A DNA stretch of 64,000 nucleotides from Acheta domesticus (lineage: Eukaryota; Arthropoda; Insecta; Orthoptera; Gryllidae), in NCBI GenBank assembly GCA_031308135.1, contig JAHLJT010000631.1, positions 159,564,921 through 159,628,920 on the forward strand, written 5' to 3'. The translations under genes were made by a program, and so were the position numbers. Below, piece by piece: positions 35,141 to 49,400 of this stretch; position 1 is the stretch's first letter, and each line of letters starts with the position of its first letter. Under the pieces are notes generated by a model. It made no database searches, was not told the DNA's origin, and worked only from the letters and a program-made list of their open reading frames with translations.

Positions 35141-38100
35141 ATCTGTGTAATAATGTTGCACCTTTTGCTTCATTTGTGCATTAGATTTTATTTGCAAACA
35201 AATGTATTTATATCTTTCGCAGCCAATAAACAATTTGCATGCTCCTGCTGTGTTTATATGTTTATGAAATATTCATTTTTGTAAGAATATGGGTTCTTTA
35301 AGCTAACATTTATCTGTTCATTACAATTTAACCATTTTAAATACCGACAAAATATGTTTCAAATTGAATTAATAGATTGCTTCTGTTGTTTTGTTTTTAC
35401 TTCCTTTTGTAACAATGTATTTATACTGATATTTCTCCCTGGAAAACTGAAGTTCTGCTTTGTAAATGTCTTCACGCTTTCAATTTTCGCATTTAGATGT
35501 AATGTTTTCTATGCCGTTCTCCCAAGAAGAAAGCATTGGGACGGACGAATATCTCTTGTGTGTAAATGCCAAATAAATCACTTGGTGACGGTTCAGGTTT
35601 CTTACGAGGAGAGTCACATTTATCATGTAATTTCAAAATTGGCAATTATTATTAGCAAACATTGAAACAAACATGAATATAAGATACGTATACACATTAC
35701 ACAACTTGTTGTTCATGCATATGTTTCGTAAATTATGATCAGAGGAGAGATGTTAGTAATCATGCCATTTCTGTAGTACAGCGTTTCTCATACGATCTTG
35801 GGGGTGAATTCTGAACCATGTCTAAAACGATTTGTAGATCAGCTAATACCAATTATTATAAAATGATGAACATAAACTAAATATTCAAATTTGCGAAGAT
35901 GTTAACTTACTAATAAGACAGAGTTTTCTCGTAAATGATGACCCATGAATAAGCCTATATTTTCAATTTATTTAACGTGAATGTACTCGCTTTAGCGAAA
36001 GCCTTCTGCTCTGACAGGCCATAGTGTTTTTACGTCAACAACAATTCATTTCCTTATTAGCTTTATTATACCGATTTGTAATAAGATTGTTAGTAATGTA
36101 GATTTTAATTATATTATTTTTTCATCTTTGGTTTTTAATTATGTCAATTGGTACATTGATCTTTCCCTGTATACACAATTTATTACAGACAATTAATTAT
36201 TATTTGTTTTAATGATGTACATTTTAGATTTTTAATGTTGTTAAACTCTTGAGTTTCATTGCATTAAAAATCAGCTACGTGAGCACAAGTTAGCAGATGT
36301 AATGGATTTTCTACAAAAAAAGAGGGGGGATGTTTTGACTGCATTTCCACTGAAAATTATACCTACATATTAACATATATTTAATGAACTTTCTTCTTAG
36401 TTAAAATAATTCTCTTTCAAGTTAGATTGTGTAGTTACAAATTTTGTAGTTCGCTTATGTTTTCCAAATTATATCAGTTTTAGCATATTTGTTTCAAAAC
36501 AAGAGAGCTGGAAAGGCATATTCCATTCGCTTCGAGCCGTTTCAAAGTCGGAAAAGGAATTTTCTTAAAGAAAGTGAAAATTACATTTATGTATTGGGAA
36601 ATTTGTCGTTTATGATTTTATGAACTGTCATTCGGAAAGGTTTTAAAACATAACCACATATACAATCAACAATATTTTGCATTTCATTCATTAAACCCTT
36701 TATTTACAGATTCAAAAATATTTTTATTTTAACAATGATACAAAATTTCCATTACAAGGTATAAAAACAATATTTATTTTAAAGGAAAAATAAAATCAGA
36801 TATTTCAGAATTTCCTGGAATAGAAATGTTTGTAAACTCTATCATAATTCAGTAGGTTAAAAGATTGTCCAATCTTTTAAAGGTAAAGGAAGGTAAGCTT
36901 TTTATTTTTAATTCAGCTACATCGAATGTTCTTAGCTTATTGAAACTAATTTGTACATATATCGTGGAATGTTCCAAGGAGAAAGGAAAATGGCGCCATT
37001 GCCTTCTCTTAAAATATGCAGAATTAAAATAATTCTGCGTGTTTAGTACGTAAACATACAGAATTCAGGAGATCTGTCGTCGACGACCTATGTTCCAGGT
37101 TTTCTCTCGAACATCCGTTTACGTTACTCACTAATGGCAACAGCGAAATAACTTATTTTCAGTCCCGAAACACACCGGACGCATAAATTCTCTATCCATT
37201 GTGCTGTAAAGTAGTGTCTTCAGTTTTGGAAATGTCATATTTTCTTAAGTTCTTTGGATCATATCTCCAATTACAATTTTGCCGTAAACATCTTTGAAAT
37301 TTTGTGCAGATTCTATTTATTTGCTGTACATCAGTCATTTATCCAGCAATTTTATGTCGATTATAAAACATATAATTAATAATAAAAATATTGATATGAA
37401 AATAGATCTAGAAGGAAATACTTCTAGATATATTATGTCAAAATCTCTTTTATGGATGATATATTTTATCTACTTCATTTTCAGTTTTTGAACATACTTA
37501 TTACCAATCAACATCCAAATGTTTGTAAAATATTTAGGAAGGGGTATACAGTTTCAGAATTTTACATTCCTGAATCTCTTCTAAATCGTTTTGATAAGAT
37601 ATGTAATTTAATATATATAGTTTAAATATTTCTTTAGTAGTATTGGTGGTTCTTTAAAGTAGTAGTAGGGAAATAAAATATGTTTTCATTTAACAATTAA
37701 AGTAACCAAACTATGCATTAATAACATTATTAATGGAAAGAACAAACTAAATATTATTAATTTGTACATAACTTTTTACCTTCTAACGATTAACGAAATA
37801 ATGGTATTTAATATTTTTTAGATTGATATCATACGTTTTTGTGAACAACTTGACTTTTCTTATTGAAAAGTACTTTATAACATGTTGTACTGTTTCCCCC
37901 TTCTTTTCTAAGTTGTGGAGTAGTGAAATAAAATTCTACACTAACATGCAGACGGAACACCTAGTGCAGATTGACATACTAATTACTTCCAAAAGAAATT
38001 ATTGTAAACGAATCAATATTGATTTTATTGTATTTTGTTCATTGAAATTGATGATTCTTGATAGTGTAGAGTATCGCTTACGATAGAACATCATTAATAC

Positions 38101-38232
38101 ATACTTCAAAAAGTATTCAGTACCAGGTAAATTATGTTGAATTTACATTTGGAGTATTTAAATGTATCGGTTTGCGTCACATGTACTACATTGGACTACA
38201 ATCTTCTACGAAGACTATGAAGAACACTTATT
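35141..38232. other. AT-rich intergenic DNA downstream of gene 2
   Basis: Open frames (for example 35354-35665 on the plus strand) are hydrophobic and Cys-rich with no recognised domain, and probably spurious. No RNA gene or repeat recognised. Confidence 0.45.
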
Positions 38233-38238
38233 TTTATT
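38233..38238 (-). terminator. candidate polyadenylation signal of gene 2
   Basis: AATAAA on the minus strand about 145 bases after the stop codon. A second AATAAA lies at 38286-38291, about 93 bases after the stop. Either could serve; the choice is inference. Confidence 0.45.
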
Positions 38239-38383
38239 GCCACATACAAGTACGAGCTGTGATATTTAGATCACATACATCGAATTTTATTACGTTCATC
38301 TTGAAAACGACTATTAAAGACTATTACGAAATAACAGATATGTATTAGAGCTTTGCAGGAGCTGAAGAATGTGTGACTAAACG

Positions 38384-39958
38384 TCAAATAGTACTTTCAC
38401 GAACAGTCTTCTGAACTTTAGAGAGAGATTCTAGAGCTTCAATTAGTAGTTCATGTGTCTTAGATTGCTTACTTTCTATTTCCTCGAACTTGATCTGAAA
38501 CTTGTTGAGACGACGTTTCACTTGTTCAACATCGGACACTTGCTTCTTTTCGGTGACAATATCCGTTGCCTTCACCATGATGTCTCGTTCCATTCTAAAT
38601 GCTTTGAAACGAGCTGTGGTGGCAGCATCAAGTAGAAATTTTATCTCCCCTGAGTTAGGAAATGCATGTATTTGTTTCTTCGGTAAATTTGTTCTAAAAA
38701 GTCTTATACGAGGTTCCAGTACTTCCCTATACAACCCCTTGTACATACATTGAGTAGCTACTGCTATCTTAATAAGCATCAATTCAAGATATGCTACAAG
38801 TTTCACCATTGAAACCAAACCCAGAACAACTGCATCTTCTTTAATGGCTTGTGTGTCATATACTGCAAGACCATTGAGGAGATTTAATAGAATTATAGCG
38901 ATTAGAAATACAAATATTATAAAAACGACATGGCTGGTACCTGGAACTGAATCAAACACTAGCTCAGAAGCTTCAAATTCTCCAACCATCATTATAATAG
39001 TTTTTATCACTGATAATCCGGGGTCTAGGAAAAAAGCTTCTTTACTTTCAGGATCGTACTCCTTACTGCGACGAAATAAAGTATAAAAACTTAATGCAAA
39101 TGCAACTACTAACAGCGAGTACCAAGCCATAAAACGTAAGAAAGTAAACGACACCTTTTTTAGCATCTCTAGTTGAACTGACAGAAAAGGCAAACGTCCC
39201 GTCATAAATACAAGTTCCGTCCATGTCAATAAAATGGCCATGGCAGAAATATGCTGTTTAAAATTGCTAGCATCCCAGTCGCTGCTCAATGCAATAGCAC
39301 AAACTATTATCATTAAGAATTCAATTATGTTCTCCCAGTCTTTGGCATATCGTTTCCAGCCAGTTGCACACTGTACTATTTCCCGAAGGACTAAAGCAAT
39401 GAGAAGATATATACAAGGAATGCGCAGTATATGGGCAGCAAATTCTTCTGCACTCAAATGCTTTGGATCATCATGCTGATGCACACACCTTTTTTTACTT
39501 CCAAACACGGCTTTGACAAGAGAACCAACTTGAAATTTATCGACTTCAGAGAGACTAAGTTGTCGCACATAATTTTGTGTGCAGTTTTCATCAAATTCTT
39601 TACATTCTAAATTCAAAACCAAAGAACTCTTTTCCGGATCAACTACGTCCATTATCTTGGCACTTGACATATTTCTGGTGATATTAATCATAGTACAATT
39701 TGTAATATCTTCATCATCAACATTTATGAGGAGAATATAAGCTGTAATTAGCGTTACAAATAGTATATATACGATTAGATTAATATAAAAGAACCACCGC
39801 ACCATATACCACTTGAGATTGAGGAAGCTGTTAATGACAGGATGACGAAGCAATGGCCGAAGATCTTTAGAACGGCTGATGTAGTGCAAGGCATCCATTT
39901 CAGAGCGACCTGTTGCTTTCTCCGAAGAAGGTTCCAAGAACGTGTAACGAATAATAAC
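38384..39958 (-). CDS. pain: gene 2, terminal exon: six-helix TRP pore domain and C-terminus
   Basis: A single exon of 524 residues plus stop TGA at 38384-38386; the acceptor is TTGATTGTAG. In exon numbering: pre-S1 segment 1-50, S1 about 53-78, extracellular S1-S2 loop about 79-168, S2 about 169-187, S3 about 200-218, S4 about 225-247, S5 about 275-295, pore loop about 308-333 with GEFE, S6 about 344-365 (LLNLLNGLAVYDTQ), then a cytosolic tail with a Lys/Glu-rich coiled coil near the end. The S1-S2 loop has four N-glycosylation sequons (NCT, NIT, NMS, NCT) and four cysteines, and is longer than in the fly protein as I remember it. Base composition is ordinary, unlike the GC-rich ankyrin exons upstream. 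Candidate poly(A) signals lie 90-150 bases downstream. Confidence 0.95.
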   Translation of the reverse strand, partial: VIIRYTFLEPSSEKATGRSEMDALHYISRSKDLRPLLRHPVINSFLNLKWYMVRWFFYINLIVYILFVTLITAYILLINVDDEDITNCTMINITRNMSSAKIMDVVDPEKSSLVLNLECKEFDENCTQNYVRQLSLSEVDKFQVGSLVKAVFGSKKRCVHQHDDPKHLSAEEFAAHILRIPCIYLLIALVLREIVQCATGWKRYAKDWENIIEFLMIIVCAIALSSDWDASNFKQHISAMAILLTWTELVFMTGRLPFLSVQLEMLKKVSFTFLRFMAWYSLLVVAFALSFYTLFRRSKEYDPESKEAFFLDPGLSVIKTIIMMVGEFEASELVFDSVPGTSHVVFIIFVFLIAIILLNLLNGLAVYDTQAIKEDAVVLGLVSMVKLVAYLELMLIKIAVATQCMYKGLYREVLEPRIRLFRTNLPKKQIHAFPNSGEIKFLLDAATTARFKAFRMERDIMVKATDIVTEKKQVSDVEQVKRRLNKFQIKFEEIESKQSKTHELLIEALESLSKVQKTVRESTI

Positions 39959-39998
39959 CTACAATCAAGGAAAAATATCTACAGTTAATAATTATAGC

Positions 39999-40047
<49 letters not shown>

Positions 40048-40386
40048 TTGCTGAACCTTGCGATCAAAACGTCATTACCAAGGAGGCAGAGAAACGTCTT
40101 AAATACAAGAGTTTGGAAATTGAGATTAGCCGAATGTGGGGCGTAAAAGCACAGGTCATACCGATAGTCATCGGAGCTCTGGGATTTGTTCCGCAAAATT
40201 TGTGTAAGAACTTGTCTAAACTCCCAGGTAATTCAAAAGACTACAAAGCGCAAGAAATTGTTTTATTTGGAACAGCTCACACTGCGCAAAGTATTGTAGA
40301 GGCACCGACAGTCCCTAGATCTGTTCCTTAGGTAGCTGGTTGCAACCTGGAGTAGATTTTATTGTAGTGGAATAGTAAATGTAGTG

Positions 40387-40438
<52 letters not shown>

Positions 40439-43400
40439 CAGCCTCATGTACATATACAATTTCTGAATAAACAGTTTCTGAACTTAGAACCGGGGATCAT
40501 CCACCGACGGACTATGGTCTGTACAGGAAATAAAAGGTATATGATCGTTTGCATTCTCAATTCTCTTTTCGTTTCTATTTTGGTTTCAAGTACAGGGTCG
40601 AAATAATTACAGAACATTTACGATTAGGCTTTGTGAACCATTAACTTTCAAGAAAATGTCAATAATATTGAAGACAAAATCAATTACAGGAAAGTCACCC
40701 TGTTAACCAAACCGATTAAGACCTGTTCTATAATTCATTGTGATGGATTCTTTAAAGATCCGCAAGAGTATCAAGAATAGAAAGATTCAAAAATAGTATT
40801 GATTTAAAAAATAAATCAATTTTTGATTACGTAAACTACAATTAGAATGGCTTGGTCATGTAAACAGTATGGAATTAAATAGTACAACGAAACAATTATT
40901 TTATTGGACTCAATTGCGAAGAAGAAAAAGTAAGATCCAAAAATACATGAATTGAAGAAATGTATAAATTGCTGAAAATCAAAAGTTTGAAAGAACAGGA
41001 CTGTTATGATAGGGAGAAAAGGAAAAAAAGTATTAAAATCTTTATTCACATAAAATTGTAATGTTGAAACACAAAAGTGATTCATTTAATTATATATTTG
41101 TTAAATAAATAAATGAACCAAAACGATAAAACATCTACAAAGTAAAAAAAACGCATAGAACTCAGCAATATTTTTGACAAAAGATGAAACTCAAACGGGG
41201 AGTACGTTACAACAACAACTTGACAGAGTGAAAGATATGGGATACAGAATTCTGGAGCCATCAGAAAAATTCTTGCAAAATTACATTCTAACCTGAGTAA
41301 CGAAAATGAAAGCATGAATTTGAGTGATTTTCATTAATTATTAAAAATTAAATGGTATTGTATTTAAGGCTTTAATTAACTAAAGCTGACACGAACGCAA
41401 ACAGCATTCTTGTCTTCCGTTATTCCCCTGGTATTAATGGGAGAAACCACGGAAAACTACCGATGAGAGCAGCCGGCCGCCAGAATTCTCCTCCAGACAG
41501 CCACAGAACTCGACCTAGCTATCTAGCTAGTGTCGAAAATCCTGCCACCGTCGAGACACGAACCTAGGACCTCCCGCACTGCATTGACATTAGTTGATGT
41601 CCTGAGACACCCCTCCCGGTACGAATGATTGTCACGACGTATATTACCGCCACGACGCCCGCCGTGAATGTAACGAGCTGGCATATTTTGAGAAAGCAAA
41701 GAGAGACCTGGTAGTCCTGACTGAGCGGCGAGAGGCCGTTGCTCTTGATCTGCTCGTCGAGGAACTGGTCGATGGTCTTGGCGTCGATGAAGGCGAGCGG
41801 CGGGTCGCCGTCCTGGTTCTTCTTCATGATGTTGGCGCCCCTGCGCAGCAGCGCCAGCACCACCTGCTGGTTGCCGTAGTGCGCGGCGTCGTGCAGCGCC
41901 GTGTCGCCGAACTCGTCCTGCGCGTCGATGTCGATGCGCGGCCGCAGCGCCGCGTCCACGGCGTCGTACCAGTTGGCGCGCGACAGCGTCTCCGCCGCCG
42001 CCTCGTCGTGCTCCAGCAGCAGCGAGATGCAGCGCTGGATGTCCTCCTGCTCCTCCTGCGCACGCGCGGCGCCCCCACGTCACAGCGGGCCAGCGTTTCT
42101 TACAGCAGCTTTTCGACAAACTACTAGTGCTTCCACAGGGCATACTGTCTCGCATGGTTTTTAACTTGTGGAGTTTTCGGTTCTTTAGAGAGTTTAACGG
42201 AAATAAGGCTTATTTTAAGCCTCCTAAAAATATAAAAAATAAATTACAGTAATTTTTTGAGAAAAAATTGCATTAATATCAACCAAAAATTACTTGATTA
42301 AAAATGTAAATGACCGTATTTAGAGCTCTATTTTTTTAGGACGGTTCTATTTTTTAAATCTCTATCATCAGTATAGTACTTTTGTTTAAAGAAAAAATAA
42401 TTCAGGCCGTTATTTAGAAGTTTTTTTAAATTTCCTTTATTTCACGCACAATTACGCGAAAATTACTCAAATGGTTGAAAAATTGCCTGTAACCTTATTT
42501 TAAGATCTATCTTTGAACAACAGATTTCATTCAGGAAAAAATCTCTATCTTTCATTGTGTAGTTGTAGGAAGACGCTGATATATTTATTAACATTTGCAA
42601 TTTTTAAAAAATCAGGGATTTGCACGAATATGAGACCTCTGCCATTTTTAGGCCTTCTCTTCGCTATCCGAGCACTTCACATGCGTTCTCTACGCTTGGA
42701 AGTTACGTGGCTCGTAGTGCAAGAGGTCAAGACGTGACAAACATGTTAAAACTTCCTAATAATTAACAATCTTCTACGAGCGCCGGGTTACAGACTATTC
42801 TGTAGGACCGTTGCGGTGCGCATAGTGCGGCTTCATGAGTTGAGGGAATTGGGTAGGTCGCGCTGCACGTAGTTCTTCACCGCGCCGCCTGGGTCGCCTC
42901 TAAGAATTGACCGATTTTGACGATTCTCCTCCGGAATCCAGCTTTTTTTCGATTTCTATAGATTCTATATTCAATTCCTTGTTTTAGCTGTAATCTATTG
43001 CAGAAGGCTGGAATTGAATTAAATTTATGTTTTTCATGTATATTGTAGTCTGATGACATACTATGGGAATTCATAGTATTTTCAAAGTTTGTAATCTTAC
43101 ATTGTGTTTCAATGTAAGGAGTAAATTTAAATGGTGTTTCTAAAAAATTAATCTTCAAGTAGATCTGGACTTCATTTAGATGCCAATGCAAATCTTTGTA
43201 TTGTGGTTGTATTATTGCGACACTTTGTTCTTAAAGGTTTCACAATTTCTTGTCAATGAAAATAATTTGAAGTCAGAAATACTTAGGTTCTGATCATCTT
43301 TGCACTTTTCTGTAATTTATCATAACTATCTTAACCTTAGTGTATAGAAAAAGTATGCGTTATTTTAAATGGTCGTTTTCGGAAACGACTCTTTTGGATA

Positions 43401-46400
43401 GATTTTATTGTTTCGTGAATATAGATTTCCTTTGTGTATCCATACCTTTCTCGCGCCTCAATTCCAGTGTTCGTGTTTTCTCAGTTGGGAACTTTTTTAA
43501 AATGAAAGTACGCACCGCTGTTTAACAAAAGGATACTCATTTGAATACGATTTCTTTAGGGATCGTCTTTTTTGGTATGATTCGATTCTACAATCGATTC
43601 AGATATTTCAATTACGGTATCAATTCCTGAAACGATTTTTATCTAGGAATCAACAATACGTTACGACAATACGTTTGAAAAGCGGAACTTGACGCTGGCC
43701 GTCATGTTGCGTGGAGATCGGGAAGTACTGAGAAACATTGGCAAGTGGAAAAAAGTGATAATTTTCAAAGAAAACTAACATGATGAAGGAGTAATTGAAT
43801 TTAAAACGTGCTTCATTTATTCTTTTCAATGTCTTTAACCAAGCGATAATTTTGCATGTGGCTGCATTTAAAATCCCCAGTAATATTGTCATGGATGTTT
43901 TTAGTCACCTGCGAGGCGCACTGCTTCTGCGCCGCCACGTGCAGCGCCGTGTGCTTGGAGCGGTCTGTGACGTCGAGGCGCGCGCGGCCCTGATGGATGA
44001 GCACGGCCAGCGCCTGGTGGTTGGCGTTCTCCGTCGCCTGGTGCACCACAGGGATGCCGTAGATGCGGTTGCTGGTGTTGGGGTCCGCGCCGGCCTCGAT
44101 CAGCGCCGCCACGAATTTCTCGGCGTGGTGCTGCCGGCACGCCAGCTCCAGGCACGTGCAGTAATAAGGGTCGTCGTACCTGTGTGCAGGATGACCAGAC
44201 ACTAAAACACAGCAGTGTGTATGAAGCATCCATTTGTGTATTTTCTTTGAATGGTCTTTTGACATTCCATTGAATGTAAATAAATAGAAAATGTGTTTGT
44301 TTATAAGAAATCATACATTTATTACAATTATAATGTTAGATGTGTGGTGTCCTCCCTACGGGAAAGCGTGGTTGTCTGACCTCATCTCTAGGTCATTTGA
44401 TAATTAGTTTTCAACAATCCATTTTTTCCGTTTAAGAGCAGGAACTTATGGGTGCATGATCAATCAAACCAGAGTGAAAATGAACAAATGTGTCAATTGT
44501 ACAATAATTACTTCTAAATGATGACTGTCATTAAATAACGAGGTATCAAATACTTTATATCTTATTCAAATGAGTCAAAAACTCAAGTGAAGAACTGTGC
44601 AATTACGTTTAAGAGTGTAATCAGTAGAGACCGGGTTTTCATGTAATTACATATTTTGTCTTTCTCCTTACCGATCTCAAATTTGTAATCTTGGCGAATA
44701 GTCACCGTACTAACACATACTAGCACACGCTTGGAATATATGTTTGTTGATATGATGATTGGCACAAAACATTTATTTGTCGGGGTTGTATATTGACCTA
44801 CAAATACGGGAATGTTGTTACAATTAGAGGAATCACTTTCAGAACTCACATATAAGTATCAGATATTATTATAATGGGGGATTTTAATTGTGACTTAAGA
44901 AATCCCATCAAAAAATCTGCCACTAATTTTATTCATACTTTCAATTCATATAATCTGCAAATATTGAAATTGAATCCTACTCATAGCTCATCTAAAACGG
45001 CATCGTGGATTGATTACTTGATTGTCTCAAATATTTCTAAAATATTCCTCTATGGTCAGTTTCCTGTTCTCGGGTATTTCAAACCATGACTTACTCTTGT
45101 TGTGTACTCTGCTAAGTGCACTAAATACAAAAATAAAACAATCCATTATCGTGATTCCAAAAATCTGGCTCTTGCAGCATTTCAAGTCGACAGTGAGCTT
45201 GCAGCTTGGAACGAGGTTTACCAACAATATTCATTAGACTCTAAAGTAAATGTGTTTAATGGTGTCATAACGAACATTTTTAACAAGCACGCTCCATGGA
45301 AAACTTCTCGTGTCACGCCGCCTGCTGCTCCATGGCTTACAAACGAATTAAAAGTTCTTATGAAAGATAGAAATTCTGCACGCAGTCATTTTAGAGCCAC
45401 TAAAACCGATGAAAATGAAAAAGAGTACCAAAAACTTAGGAATTATGTAAAACAACAAGTCGGAAGCGCTAAGATTCGTTATTATCATAATCTTTTCCCA
45501 AAAAAATCCAGTACAAAGGAAGTATGGAACACGTTGAAAAACTTTGGAATTTTCAAACGTAAGTCAAAAATGACAGTTCATTAGAAATTTCATTAGATGA
45601 CCTAAATGATTATTTTGCTTCCGTTGCGCATCCAATAGACCCTATTATTAAAGAAAAGTCACTACGCTTTCTGGAATCACCAGCGCCACCCCGGGACGAT
45701 AGCTTCTATTTCAACAATGTTGATTGCCAAGAAGTCGAAAAAATAGTGAAGGCACTCATATCAAATTCAAAAGGCTCTGACGATATAACGGCCAAGCAGT
45801 TACAATTGGTTTTAAAAGACGCTCTTCCAGCACTTACACACATAATAAACTTTTCTTTAACAACCGGATACTTTCCCCAATTGTGTAAACTAGCATACAT
45901 ACGTCCTCCTCCCCAAATATTTAAATTCGTTAAATCCTTGTGATTACCGACCTATCAGTATATTACCAACATTATCCAAAGTCCTAGAAAAAATTGTACG
46001 TCAACAAATAGACAAGTATCTCGCCATAAATGTTGTTCACAATAATTTGCAATCTGATTTTAGAAAAGGTAGAAGTACGCAGACGGCTTTGTTACGAGTC
46101 ACCGAAGACATTCGTCAGTCTCTGGATGAAGGCAATATAACAACGTTAACGCTTTTAGATTTTAGCAAGGCCTTCGATTCAATAGACCATGACGTGCTTC
46201 TGGCCAAATGTAAATGCCTCGGGTTTTCTCATTCTACCTTATCGTGGATTTCAAGTTATTTTAGTAATAAACAACAGGCTATAGCTGTTGAGAAAACTTT
46301 GCAGGCTGTAGTTGTTGATATTTTCACAAACTATTTTTATTCTATGGATTTTCTTTCATTTTATTACTTTCCCGTATACGTACGTATACACGGACGTATA

Positions 46401-49400
46401 CGTAGTATAGGGAAAGTTATGTAATGCTGCGCGGAAAAATGGAGAATTTTCGGCGGAAAAAAATTAATTGCCGGGCCGCGAAAACGGAAAAGTGGATAAA
46501 ACCAGTTGCTAAATTAAGAAAAACAATCCCCTTACAGGTGGTGTGGCCAGAAACCCTGTTTTCTAGGTCCTTGATACCGAAAAACAAATTGAAAGGAAAA
46601 CGTCCGTCTGTCTGTCCGTCTGTGAACACTGCTAGCGCCTAAACCATACGCCCCCCGGGGATAATCAAAATTTTTTCAAAAACGGCTCCAATTTTTTCTT
46701 TAAATTTCTTGTAAGAAGAGAGGTAGATACACTTATTAACATGGCATAGGTCCGTTTTTCACGGGTAACTCTGAATTTTCGAAAATTGTGAAAATTTGAA
46801 TTTTTTCGGCGTCTTTCTCCAACTATAAAATTGAAGATAGAGATTTTTCCTTCAAATAAAATGTGTTCTCCAAAGTAAGTTCTTAGTTCAAGGTCATGTA
46901 CATTATTTTGAAAATTTTAGTAGTTTTCGTGCAATATTGCGTGCAATACGTGCAATTTAAAAAAAATACAAAAACTAGATTTTCTCAAAAACGGCTCTAA
47001 ATTTTTTCTTTAAACTTTTGGTAGGGTTAGTGCTAAATGTACCCTATGAGATGACATAAACGCCTTACTGCTGTATTCTTTTGTTTTTTTCAAAAATTGC
47101 AAAAATATAATTGTTTTGACTTCTCTTTCACGTCGTTAATATTTACACTAGCCGCGAATTGTTCACATTATTATATTTATGAGTACATGTGCTGTAAATA
47201 ATATCCAGTAAAGTTTATTGTAAACACAACCGTTTTATGTGAAAAGTAGCTCAAAATTTCGCATTTTCAGAAACGCTCAAACGCCATTTTCTCATAAGTG
47301 GCTAAAAATATTTCTTCAAACTTTTCGAGCGGATAGTGCTAATTGCTCTCTTTAATATAACGTAAAGTTATTTTGAGTTGTTTTTTTTTTGTTTTTTCAA
47401 AAATTACACATATGTAATTTTTTTAAAGGATCTCTCACATCTTTTATATTCACATTACCAGCAATTTGTAAACATTATTATACATGTGAGTGTAAGTGCT
47501 TCAAATAACTTCAAATAAAGTATTTTGAAAACTCAAACATTTTCTGATGAAAATGAGGTTCAAATTTCGAATTTTTAGTAGCGCTAAAACGGAATTTTCT
47601 TTAAAATGGCACATAATATTTAAAAGAAAATTGCCGTTGATGACTAGGTTTTTGTGTTCTTTAATATTCTAAAATTAATATTTCCGTTCTACCAATAGGA
47701 AATCGAAAATTAAGAAAATGACCAAAAATGTAGTTCGTGCGATGATAGATGGCAGCTGGCTAGGAAGAGTATGTGGCAATTGCGGATAGCTATGGAAGAC
47801 CCAAGAAAATAGGAAAACTAATACGGGAAAGTCTGTGCCATTCTGTAGCACCACTAGTTACATATTTGTTACGAAAAGAAGTATTTTCAAAAAAATCAAG
47901 CATTTTTTATCTATTATTACTGCGTGCTGTCTACTCCATGTACTCTATACGAAGACGCGTGGAGTTCTCACAGTCCGATGCCCCTGTTTCAGTTACCTCG
48001 GTGTCAAGGACGGGAAGTGCGCGTCAGCGACTGAGATTATTTTCACCTTCTGGTGTGAAAAATATCACTGACGCCGCTGATCGTGACCTTTAACCTTAAT
48101 TTCGGTGAAACATTGACTATCACCGACGTTAAACATTCAATGAGAGTTCTTTACGCTGCAGTGATTGTATGCTGGTCGTAGATATAGACCGTTTGTACGA
48201 TGTTAATACAATTATTGCGTCTAGTCAGACTGAAAATGACGGACCTGGATAGCAGTAGATGAAGCTTCTACTACTGACGGTAAAGTATGGTACAATGTAT
48301 ACATACATTTCCGTTCTCCAAATGATTTTTACGATTATATTATTTTTTAAGTTTGTTTATAAAATTTAAAAAATATAATTTTGTATTATGTAAAAGTGTT
48401 TTATAACTAGTGAATTTGAATATTACATTTTATATCCGATTTTACTTATTTATTACATATTCTTCCTGTTTTTATTACATATTTATGTACATATTTTGGC
48501 GTTTTGTACAACATTTTCTAGTCTCTAGAAATAAGCGATAATAATGTAATGTAATTACCTACGCGAGACGATTTACGCCGTTAGCTAATAGCGTGCGTAT
48601 GCTTTATTGCATTAATATGTTTTCAAAACGAGCGATATTATCAGCAAATTTTCAAATTTTTACGAAAGCAATCAAGGAACTTATAAACGAGTTGGATTTG
48701 CTATTTTTTGTATAACAATTATAAATTTATAAAATAATCAAAATTAATGGTGGAAACTAATTTCAAAAGTAGTTTTGCAGTTGGCACCATAAATATTGGT
48801 ATGACATCACGCAGGGAGGACGACCAGAGAGAACGGGCAGTGAGGTCGGACGATGAGGACGTGCTATAAGCACGTGGCTGAGGACGAGCTAAGAAAAGGT
48901 GCTGAGGCCGGACATTATAAATCAGCGCTGAGGACGGGCGAGAGAGCAGGGAGATGGAGATGGGTAGTTTATGACTTGATATGCGAGAGACACCGCTATG
49001 CCACTGGACAACAGCTGAGGTCGCCACACGTGCACGCCAGATGTGAGTCACAAGCAGCGTTGCCTGGGACGCAAGCGCCCACCCATCGACATACCGCAAA
49101 CGACCAACGCTTCGATGTATACTGATTACTTGCTTGCCAGCCCCACCACTAGTCCACGATCTTTCAGGATGAACCAGACTCACGCTTCTCGTGCCCTTGG
49201 CATGTCGCGGGCTAACGGATGGACGGGTCGATGACTCTGCCAACGAGAACGAACCTCGCCTGCACTGCCGCGATCTCGCTCCGCCGCCGCCAGGACTTTG
49301 GATGTAGGCGATATTCGGTAGTGAACTGCCACTACAACTACGGGGCTCGTGTATTGCCGGCGTTTTAAAATTAAGTCGATTAGCCGCGAGTCTACGAGTA

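Noticed and set aside
35354..35665. 103-residue hydrophobic plus-strand frame
   Set aside because: No domain, no splice or promoter context; length is within chance for AT-rich DNA.
38453..39479. Plus-strand frames across the pore exon
   Set aside because: Antisense shadows of the 524-residue pore exon.
41523..42155. Long Arg/Ala-rich frame overlapping the last ankyrin exon
   Set aside because: Shadow frame of a GC-rich exon; the other frame carries clear ankyrin motifs and correct splice phase.
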